Positions 1-5,352 of a DNA stretch of 7,089 nucleotides are shown here, one piece after another. The position numbers and the translations under genes were made by a program. The first letter of the stretch is position 1. Every line of letters starts with the position of its first letter. Origin of the DNA: an uncultured Eubacteriales bacterium (GTDB taxonomy: Bacteria; Bacillota; Clostridia; Oscillospirales; Butyricicoccaceae); assembly GCA_949740695.1 (NCBI GenBank), contig CATJIY010000111.1, positions 1 through 7,089 on the forward strand, written 5' to 3'. The notes below the pieces were generated by a model that saw only the letters and a program-made list of their open reading frames with translations, was not told the origin of the DNA and did not search any database.

Positions 1-701
1 TAATTGCAGCCTGTGGGTTGATTTCTCGCAAAGAGGCGCAGGCTGCGCTAAAAAGCGGCCGGGTAACCTTAGACGGCGCTGTTTGCCGGGATGGAGCCAG
101 AAAAGTGGACAGCGACGGACAGGAGATCCGGCTGGAGGGCCGGCGGATAGAAGGAGACGGGTTTATTTATTTAATGGCCTATAAGCCAGTTGGGGTGCTT
201 TCCGCCACCGAGGACCGGCGGGGGGCGGCCCCGGGTATGGATTTTCTGCCCGAGGAGTATCAGAAAAGCGGACCCGGCGTAGTGGGACGGTTGGATAAAG
301 ATGCCGAGGGACTGTTACTGTTGACTAATAATGGGGAATTGAATCATCGATTGACCGCTCCCCGATATCATGCGCTTAAGCGCTATCAAGTGACGCTAGA
401 TCAGCCGGCAGATCAGGATGACCAGCGGGCCTTTGCCCAGCCTATGGATCTGGGGGATTTTTTGACTCAGCCTGCCGGATTGGAGTTTTTGGAGGACCGG
501 CGGGTTTGTATCGTAACCTTGGCGGAGGGAAAATTTCATCAGATTAAACGGATGTTTGCCCATCAGGGCAAGCAGGTGGAGCGGCTGTTACGACTGTCCA
601 TCGGGCCGTTGGAGCTGGACCGGAAGCTTTGTCCGGGGGAGTGGCGGCCTTTGACTGCGGATGAGATTCAGAGAATTTTACAAACAGTGAATCTTTCTTA
701 G
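1..701 (+). CDS. rsuA: 16S rRNA pseudouridine synthase, RsuA family (5' end outside window)
   Basis: Isomerises a specific uridine of 16S rRNA to pseudouridine in the cytoplasm; the RsuA member acts on U516 (E. coli numbering). The reading frame is open to the left edge and the first visible residues (IAACGLISRKEA) belong to an S4 RNA-binding domain, so the true start lies about six codons upstream; the TTG at 18 is not a start. After the S4 domain comes the catalytic domain with YKPVGVLSATED, then GRLDKDAEGLLLLTNNG, whose Asp (codon 294-296) is the expected catalytic aspartate. The late motif EGKFHQIKRMF is of the RsuA type, where RluB/RluE relatives usually have R-x-x-x-[VI]-R-R-M. The C-terminal GPLELD...LCPGEWRPLT block and about 232 visible residues match the family length. 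The family call is firm; the exact target base is inferred from homology. It is probably unlinked functionally to the division genes downstream, since a strong promoter follows it. Confidence 0.92.
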   Translation, partial: IAACGLISRKEAQAALKSGRVTLDGAVCRDGARKVDSDGQEIRLEGRRIEGDGFIYLMAYKPVGVLSATEDRRGAAPGMDFLPEEYQKSGPGVVGRLDKDAEGLLLLTNNGELNHRLTAPRYHALKRYQVTLDQPADQDDQRAFAQPMDLGDFLTQPAGLEFLEDRRVCIVTLAEGKFHQIKRMFAHQGKQVERLLRLSIGPLELDRKLCPGEWRPLTADEIQRILQTVNLS

Positions 702-733
702 AGAAAATATCCAAAAAAATACGCAATTTCTTG

Positions 734-762
734 TTGAAAAATACAAGGATTTGCGGTAAAAT
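734..762 (+). promoter_or_regulatory. Sigma-A type promoter for the regulator leader
   Basis: TTGAAA (734-739) and TAAAAT (757-762) are separated by exactly 17 bases, giving five of six matches to each consensus box. The region is AT-rich compared with its surroundings. Transcription would begin near 768-771, leaving a leader of almost 300 nt before the regulator start codon. No coding evidence overlaps it. The start point has not been demonstrated. Confidence 0.65.
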
Positions 763-859
763 AAAATTGTAAGACGGTGAAGAAAGCAGTGCCGGTGAAT
801 AGAACGCTAGAAGTGGACAGCGCCTAGAGGATAAAATAGGTTTCTGAAATCCAACGGAT

Positions 860-933
860 GAAAGCGGTTTCCGGCTTTGCTTTTTGAAAGCGCAGATCCA
901 TCACCTTGCGGGCCTTTTGGGAAAGCGGTTTCC
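860..933 (+). repeat. Direct repeat GAAAGCGGTTTCC, two copies in the leader
   Basis: The 13-base sequence GAAAGCGGTTTCC occurs at 860-872 and again, identical, at 921-933, 61 bases apart. Each copy is itself self-complementary (GAAA, loop GCGG, TTTC) and is followed by (C)GGC. A partial copy, GAAAGCG, sits between them at 886-892. The repeats therefore form matching hairpin tips in the RNA. Confidence 0.8.
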
Positions 934-941
934 CGGCCTGC
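908..941 (+). promoter_or_regulatory. Strong leader hairpin
   Basis: The lower stem pairs GCGGGCC (908-914) with GGCCTGC (935-941), including one G-U pair. A four-T bulge (915-918) follows, then the upper stem GGGAAA (919-924) pairs with TTTCCC (929-934) around loop GCGG. This gives 13 base pairs in total. It has no U-tract after it, so it is a structural element rather than a terminator. Confidence 0.7.
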
Positions 942-985
942 GGGAAAATCCTGGACGGCAAGGCTCGCGTACTGGGTTTTCGCCC

Positions 986-1011
986 GCCGGAAAGTGTCCG
1001 GCATATTTTTT
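986..1011 (+). terminator. Putative intrinsic terminator or attenuator before the regulator gene
   Basis: GCCGGA (986-991) and TCCGGC (997-1002) form a perfect six-pair GC-rich stem with a five-base loop. They are followed by ATA and six consecutive T's (1006-1011). It lies 53 bases before the start codon of the regulator, with no recognisable promoter between, so read-through would be needed for expression. The stem is short, so termination could be partial. Confidence 0.55.
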
Positions 1012-1064
1012 GTGGGTGGACTGGAGCGGAGCTTTCCCCCGAAATTTGGACAAAGGGTGGTAAT

Positions 1065-2147
1065 ATGGCGGCCAGACTCTTTCAGAGCATCCTTTTGGAG
1101 ATCAAAAATAAAATCCCGTTTATTCTGGGAATTGTTGACGGCGCGGGGAATATTATTTCTTGTACCGAGCTGCGGTTCATTGGAGAAAATGTGGAGGCGG
1201 CGGAAGAATTCTTTTCCGCTGGCGTGGACGAAGGCGAATACGGCGGGTATACCTTTCGCAAATTGGACGGCTATGAAAACGGCGCGGAATACGCAGTTTT
1301 TGCCGGACAGAGCGGGGAAAACGCCGCTATCGCTTGCAACATTACCGCTGTTGCCATTGGCAACAGCAAGTCGCTTTATGACGAAAAGCACGATAAGGCG
1401 ACTTTTGTAAAAAAGATTATTTTGGACAACATTCTTCCTGGGGATATTTACATCAAGTCTCGGGAGATGCAGTTTCAAAACGACGCCAAACGGGTAGTCT
1501 ATCTGATTCACATGAATCAGAAGCAGGACGTGGCGGTTGTGGAAATGCTGCAAAAGCTCTTTCCTGACCGGCAGCGGGATTTTGCGGTTACCATCAATGA
1601 AACCGATGTGGTGCTGGTAAAGGAGCTGCGCTCCAGCGATTCCAAAGAAATCGCCAAGCATGGAAAGCAGATTGACGCCGCGCTGACAGAAGCGAACATG
1701 GAGCATGTAGTAGGTATTGGGTCGGTAGCGGGCCAGTTGAAAGATATTGCCCGTTCTTTTAAAGAAGCGCAGGTGACGGTGGAGATTGGCCGGGTCTTTG
1801 ACGAGGAAATCACCGTTATGAGCTATGAAAACCTGGGCATTGGCCGGCTGATTTATCAGCTGCCTACCACTTTGTGCGAGATGTTTTTGTCTGAGGTATT
1901 TAAAAAAGGTTCGGTGGAATCGCTGGATGAGGAAACGCTGTTTATCATTCAGAAGTTTTTTGAAAATAATTTGAATGTGTCGGAAACCTCTAGAAAACTC
2001 TTTGTCCACCGGAATACTCTGGTCTATCGTTTGGAAAAAATCAAAAAGCTCACCGGGCTGGACCTGCGGGAATTTGACAACGCTATTGTTTTGAAAGTCG
2101 CCCTGATGGTCAAGCAGTATTTGCGGTCCCGTGAGAATCTTAATTAA
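1065..2147 (+). CDS. CdaR/PucR-family transcriptional regulator
   Basis: A cytoplasmic DNA-binding protein of 360 residues. The C-terminus (about 289-350) is the helix-turn-helix typical of PucR/CdaR regulators, with NVSETSRKLFVHRNTLVYRL and then EKIKKLTGLDLREFDNA. The middle (about 140-250) has the length and pattern of the GGDEF-like domain of CdaR proteins, ending in the YENLGIGRLIYQLP linker. The N-terminus (1-110) may be a sensory domain; I recognise no ligand site. The ATG at 1065 is chosen because AAAGGG (1052-1057) precedes it and homology-like sequence begins there. The same frame stays open upstream to 906, but that translates to a leader-like sequence without family character. The gene sits directly before the ftsEX cluster, so it may regulate division genes, itself, or both. 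The sugar-diacid naming of the family should not be taken as its ligand. Confidence 0.85.
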   Translation: MAARLFQSILLEIKNKIPFILGIVDGAGNIISCTELRFIGENVEAAEEFFSAGVDEGEYGGYTFRKLDGYENGAEYAVFAGQSGENAAIACNITAVAIGNSKSLYDEKHDKATFVKKIILDNILPGDIYIKSREMQFQNDAKRVVYLIHMNQKQDVAVVEMLQKLFPDRQRDFAVTINETDVVLVKELRSSDSKEIAKHGKQIDAALTEANMEHVVGIGSVAGQLKDIARSFKEAQVTVEIGRVFDEEITVMSYENLGIGRLIYQLPTTLCEMFLSEVFKKGSVESLDEETLFIIQKFFENNLNVSETSRKLFVHRNTLVYRLEKIKKLTGLDLREFDNAIVLKVALMVKQYLRSRENLN

Positions 2148-2173
2148 CCATTTTATGGTTGGAAGTTTACTCG

Positions 2174-2203
2174 TTTTGGGCACAGGCGATCCTGTGCCCA
2201 AAA
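2174..2203. repeat. Perfect 13-bp inverted repeat between regulator and ftsE
   Basis: TTTTGGGCACAGG (2174-2186) and CCTGTGCCCAAAA (2191-2203) are perfect reverse complements around the tetraloop CGAT. The T's lie on the 5' side and A's on the 3' side, on both strands alike, so neither strand has the U-tract of an intrinsic terminator. It could be an RNA stem-loop that stabilises or separates the two messages, a weak terminator, or an operator for a dimeric protein such as the neighbouring regulator. The repeat is certain; the role is not. Confidence 0.85.
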
Positions 2204-2263
2204 GCTGTATTATACGCGGCCTTGCGTATTGTTACCGTTTTGTAAACTTTTTGTTCGGATGAA

Positions 2264-2270
2264 AAAGGAG
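2264..2270 (+). promoter_or_regulatory. Ribosome binding site of ftsE
   Basis: AAAGGAG lies five bases before ATG 2276 and fixes the ftsE start. The preceding 60 bases show no good -35/-10 pair. Confidence 0.85.
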
Positions 2271-2275
2271 AAACT

Positions 2276-3199
2276 ATGCTGAAGCTTGAGGATGTGTTTA
2301 AAACTTATGAAAACGGCACCAAAGCGCTGAAAGGAATCAATCTCGCTATCCAGGATGGGGAGTTTGTCTTTATCGTAGGGCCTTCCGGCAGCGGGAAGTC
2401 CACTATCATCAAAATGCTTACCGCCGAGGTGCGTCCTACCTCCGGGCTTGTGACGGTAAACGGCTATGATATTGGCGCAATCAAACAGCGGGAGATCCCC
2501 TTCCTCCGCCGGACCGTAGGGGTGGTTTTTCAGGACTTTCGTCTGATTGAGAACAAATCCGTTTATGAAAATGTAGCTTTTGTGATGCGGGCGGTGGGGA
2601 CTTCCCAGCGCCAGATTAAAAAGAGAGTCACCTATGTGTTGGATCTGGTGGGCGTGTTGCATAAAGCCAGGAGGAAACCCTGCGAGCTTTCCGGCGGAGA
2701 GCAGCAGCGGGTGGCTATCGCCCGGGCGCTGGTGAATAATCCAGACGCCATTATTGCGGATGAACCTACCGGCAACCTGGACCCCGCTCGTAGTTTGGAG
2801 TTGATGCTGCTGCTGGAAAAAATCAATGGAATGGGCACCACAGTGGTGGTGGTAACGCACGCTCGGGAAATTGTGGACCAGTTTGCCAAGCGGGTGGTTG
2901 CCATTGACGGCGGTATGATTATTAGCGACCGTACCGGCGGTTATTATCAGCGTCCGGATGTGAGCCGTCTTACCGAAGAGGCGGCGCAGCGGGCGGCCTC
3001 CTCCGCCAGAAGGAGAAAGGTGCTGGCGCAACAGCTGGGTGTTCCGGTGGATGAGCGAGCGGACAATGGGCAAGGGGAAGAGACTGGCCAGCGGCCGCCG
3101 GAGGAGCCACTTGAAGAGAAATTGGAAGCTGAACCGTCTTTTTCGGTGGATGATTTGTTGCGGTTTGACCCTTCCGGCGGTAAGGAGGTATCCCAATGA
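2276..3199 (+). CDS. ftsE: Cell division ATP-binding protein FtsE with long C-terminal extension
   Basis: The ATPase subunit of the FtsEX complex, on the cytoplasmic face of the membrane at the division site. It drives conformational change of FtsX to switch on peptidoglycan hydrolysis. All ABC motifs are present: Walker A GPSGSGKST (35-43), Q-loop Gln86, signature LSGGEQQR (138-145), Walker B AIIADEPTG (158-166), D-loop NLD (167-169) and H-loop His195. The core ends near residue 222, as in ordinary FtsE of about 220-230 residues. Residues about 223-307 are an additional, highly charged tail rich in Ala/Arg, then Glu and Pro, ending with a hydrophobic-acidic patch SFSVDDLLRF (288-297). The ribosome binding site of ftsX is embedded in the last codons, and the stop overlaps the ftsX start (ATGA), so the two are translationally coupled. 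The assignment is firm; the tail has no function I recognise. Confidence 0.97.
   Translation: MLKLEDVFKTYENGTKALKGINLAIQDGEFVFIVGPSGSGKSTIIKMLTAEVRPTSGLVTVNGYDIGAIKQREIPFLRRTVGVVFQDFRLIENKSVYENVAFVMRAVGTSQRQIKKRVTYVLDLVGVLHKARRKPCELSGGEQQRVAIARALVNNPDAIIADEPTGNLDPARSLELMLLLEKINGMGTTVVVVTHAREIVDQFAKRVVAIDGGMIISDRTGGYYQRPDVSRLTEEAAQRAASSARRRKVLAQQLGVPVDERADNGQGEETGQRPPEEPLEEKLEAEPSFSVDDLLRFDPSGGKEVSQ
3182..3188 (+). promoter_or_regulatory. Ribosome binding site of ftsX inside ftsE
   Basis: AAGGAGG lies seven bases before ATG 3196, inside the ftsE reading frame. With the ATGA overlap it supports coupled, near-equimolar translation of the two subunits. Confidence 0.85.
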
Positions 3200-4110
3200 G
3201 CAAAAAAAGCAGAAATTACAGCGATCACAAATCTGGTTTTGGATATTTTATTCGGGAGGGCATTTCCAGCGCCTTTGTACATGGATTTACCAGTTTGGCG
3301 GCGGTCTCGGTTATCGCAGCCTGCTTGATGATTACCGGAACCTTTGCCCTGGTGGCGTATAATATTGATCTGGAGATCAAAAAGCTGGAAGGTCAAAGCG
3401 AAATTATCGTATATATTGATGAAACGGTCAGCCGGGAAGACGCGCAGGCGATGGGCCAGCGTATCCGCCAGTTGAGCAACATTAAAGAAGCGGAATTCGT
3501 CACCAAAGAGCAGCTGTTTGAAAATTATCTGGACTCTTTGGGAGAAGAAGCTTATGTGATGGAGGGTCTGCGAGAGGACAACCCTTTGCGGGACAGTTAT
3601 CAGATTACCATGGTAGATGTGAGCCTCCACGCTGAGACGGTGGACGCTCTGGAACAGATGCCTGGTATCGCTTCCAGCAGTTCTATGCAAGATGTGTCTC
3701 AGCGGTTGATTCGGCTGCGGCATGTAGTGCGGTTGGTGTCTTTGGCATTGGTAGCTATGTTGGGGGCGGTAAGCGTGTTTATTATTGCAAATACCATCAA
3801 GCTGGCGATGTTTTCCCGTAAGGAAGAAATCGCGGTGATGAAGATGGTGGGCGCAACCAACCATTTTATTCGGGCGCCTTTTGTGGTAGAGGGATTATTT
3901 TTGGGAACCTGCGCCGCCCTATTGGCTTTTTTCTTTCAATGGGGGGTTTACGCTTATACTACCAATCAGTTGGCTCAGGGAACCAGTGTTGTGGAGATGA
4001 TTTCTTTTACCCAGGTCTGGCAGCCCATTTTGATTTTAATGTTGGGAGCGGGTTTGCTGCTGGGGGTAGGCGGCAGCGTGGTTACGATTCGCAGATTCCT
4101 GAAGGTATGA
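3196..4110 (+). CDS. ftsX: Cell division permease-like protein FtsX
   Basis: The membrane subunit of FtsEX, 304 residues, the usual length in Gram-positives. A short basic cytoplasmic N-terminus (1-28) is followed by a first membrane segment (about 31-54), an extracellular domain (about 55-177), and three more segments near 178-200, 229-256 and 276-298. The extracellular domain is where the coiled-coil hydrolase or its adaptor docks. The cytoplasmic loop KEEIAVMKMVGATNHFIRAP (209-228) between segments 2 and 3 is the conserved FtsX/MacB-type coupling region that meets the ATPase. FtsX is not expected to transport a substrate. It overlaps ftsE by four bases and ends nine bases before the next gene, which encodes the probable hydrolase partner. 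No missing element is seen. Confidence 0.97.
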   Translation: MSKKSRNYSDHKSGFGYFIREGISSAFVHGFTSLAAVSVIAACLMITGTFALVAYNIDLEIKKLEGQSEIIVYIDETVSREDAQAMGQRIRQLSNIKEAEFVTKEQLFENYLDSLGEEAYVMEGLREDNPLRDSYQITMVDVSLHAETVDALEQMPGIASSSSMQDVSQRLIRLRHVVRLVSLALVAMLGAVSVFIIANTIKLAMFSRKEEIAVMKMVGATNHFIRAPFVVEGLFLGTCAALLAFFFQWGVYAYTTNQLAQGTSVVEMISFTQVWQPILILMLGAGLLLGVGGSVVTIRRFLKV

Positions 4111-4119
4111 GGTGCAGAG

Positions 4120-5343
4120 ATGAAGAGAACATCCTATGAAAAAAAGAATTCCCGCCAACGCATGGTGGCTGGCATTGTGGCCATTGTGCTGGCGCTGGTA
4201 ATGATCGGAGGGCTGCTGATTTCCGCGCTTCCGGCTTTTGCCATTACCAAGGGGGAGGTTGACGCGCTGAAAAATAAGGTGAATGAAGCCGCAGCCAAGA
4301 AAAAGGAACTGAAAGGACAGCTTTCGGGTTTAGCCAATGATATCACCGCCATTGAAAAACAGATTGCCTTGCTGGATAGTCAGATTGAAGCGCAGGAGGA
4401 TGAGATCGCTGCGCAGGAGGAGCTGTTGGTTCAACTGGAGCAGCTGGTGGCCGATAAAACCTTGGAGTTGGAGAAAAGCCAAGAGGAGGAAGCCGCCCAA
4501 TATGCTTTGATGAAGGATCAGCTGCGTTATATGGTGGAGAACGGAAACACCAGTTATCTTTCTATTTTGTTATCTTCCCAGGGATTTTCCGATTTCCTCA
4601 ACCGGTATGAAATTATCAAGCAGATTTCTCTTCGCAGCGAGAGGATTTTTGAGGATTTGAAAGCCATCCGGGACCGGGTTGCTGTGGAAAAGGCTGAATT
4701 GGAACAGACCCAGCAGGAAGCGCTGGATACGAAGGTCCAGATGGAGGCCAACCAAGCAGAACTAGAGACTCAGCGGGAAGCTAAGATACAGCAGCAGTCC
4801 AATCTAAAATCCTATAAGGATGATGTGCAAAAGGCCTATGCAGAAATGATTGAAAAAGAAGACGACCTGATGGATCAATATAAAAAAGCGGCGGCCGAGC
4901 TGGCGGCTCAGAGCACTTATGTAGGTGGGGAGTTTATGTGGCCGCTGCCGGCAGCGAACAATGTGGTTACTTGTCCTTATGGGATGCGGACCCATCCGAT
5001 CACCGGGAAATATAAACTGCACACTGGCAATGACTTGCGGGCTTCTACCGGCACCAAGGTTTACGCCACCAATGGCGGAACCGTGACTACTTCAGGTTAT
5101 AGTTCGGCCTGGGGCAACTATATCATCATCAACCATGGCGGCGGTTATACCAGTCTGTATGCCCATCTGAGCCGCCGTTCGGTGTCCAAGGGAGATACCG
5201 TTAAGCAGGGGGCTGTCATCGGACTGTCGGGCAACACCGGGTATTCTACCGCGCCCCATCTACATTTTGAGATGTCCAAGGATGGAAAAACCTATGACGC
5301 CGTAAAGAAGCACTTTTCAGGCTTCAAGGTGATTTATAAGTAA
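4120..5343 (+). CDS. Secreted coiled-coil M23 (LytM) peptidoglycan endopeptidase, probable FtsEX partner
   Basis: Expected to cleave peptide cross-links or stems of peptidoglycan outside the membrane. The 407-residue protein starts with a basic stretch and a hydrophobic segment (about 15-41) ending ALPAFA, a plausible signal peptidase site after residue 41. Two long coiled-coil arms follow (about 45-130 and 170-265). They flank TSYLSILLSSQGFSDFLNRY (144-163), the hinge-like segment seen in EnvC/PcsB-type proteins. The C-terminal M23 domain (about 270-400) keeps all active-site residues: His301 and Asp305 (HTGND), His349 (YAHL), and His380 and His382 (PHLHFE). It is thus likely an enzyme, unlike EnvC, which has a degenerate domain and activates amidases. 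GAGGTG (4109-4114) precedes ATG 4120; a nearby ATG at 4136 is out of frame. The position directly after ftsX supports control by FtsEX. The family is firm; the partnership and the exact bond cut are inferred. Confidence 0.95.
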   Translation: MKRTSYEKKNSRQRMVAGIVAIVLALVMIGGLLISALPAFAITKGEVDALKNKVNEAAAKKKELKGQLSGLANDITAIEKQIALLDSQIEAQEDEIAAQEELLVQLEQLVADKTLELEKSQEEEAAQYALMKDQLRYMVENGNTSYLSILLSSQGFSDFLNRYEIIKQISLRSERIFEDLKAIRDRVAVEKAELEQTQQEALDTKVQMEANQAELETQREAKIQQQSNLKSYKDDVQKAYAEMIEKEDDLMDQYKKAAAELAAQSTYVGGEFMWPLPAANNVVTCPYGMRTHPITGKYKLHTGNDLRASTGTKVYATNGGTVTTSGYSSAWGNYIIINHGGGYTSLYAHLSRRSVSKGDTVKQGAVIGLSGNTGYSTAPHLHFEMSKDGKTYDAVKKHFSGFKVIYK

Positions 5344-5347
5344 GGAG
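5342..5347 (+). promoter_or_regulatory. Ribosome binding site of the S41 protease gene
   Basis: AAGGAG overlaps the stop codon of the M23 gene and lies five bases before ATG 5353. Such packing fits co-transcription and translational coupling. Confidence 0.85.
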
Positions 5348-5352
5348 ACGCT

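Larger units (their letters stand above)
769..1011 (+). ncRNA. Putative structured leader RNA or independent small RNA ending at a terminator
   Basis: This stretch lies between a good promoter and an intrinsic-terminator-like hairpin, so a transcript of about 240 nt is expected. It contains several local hairpins: one at 860-871 (GAAA/TTTC around loop GCGG), one at 879-891 (GCTTT/AAAGC), and a strong one at 908-941. It has no convincing protein frame; the best short frame (ATG at 858, nine codons) has no ribosome binding site. I compared it by eye with T-box, cobalamin, TPP, FMN, SRP, 6S and RNase P signatures and found no clear match, although AGGGTGGTAA at 1054-1063 faintly recalls the start of a T-box motif. 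It may control the downstream regulator gene by attenuation or be a separate sRNA. The structure is seen in the sequence; the function is inferred. Confidence 0.4.

Noticed and set aside
858..887. Nine-codon leader peptide frame (ATG at 858)
   Set aside because: No ribosome binding site and no run of codons suggesting amino-acid-dependent attenuation.
906..1064. An extended N-terminus for the regulator starting at 906
   Set aside because: The extra 53 residues are translated hairpin and terminator sequence; ATG 1065 with AAAGGG upstream fits the family better.
1054..1070. T-box-like sequence AGGGTGGTAA before the regulator
   Set aside because: The match to AGGGTGGNACCGCG ends early, lies after rather than before the terminator hairpin, and no stem I features or aminoacylation-related gene are present.
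877..1410. A plus-strand open frame of 177 codons across the leader and the start of the regulator
   Set aside because: It is out of frame with the regulator, has no ribosome binding site and no recognisable protein character.
807..2201. A 464-codon open frame on the minus strand, opposite the regulator gene
   Set aside because: It is the antisense shadow of a well-supported gene; the translation shows no family motif and there is no ribosome binding site.
2206..2214. TGTATTATA as an extended -10 promoter element for ftsE
   Set aside because: No -35 box at a suitable distance and the TG spacing is off by a base; too weak to list.
2210..3864. Two long minus-strand open frames (328 and 305 codons) opposite ftsE and ftsX
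   Set aside because: Both are His/Gln/Arg-rich antisense translations of clear genes, without motifs of their own.
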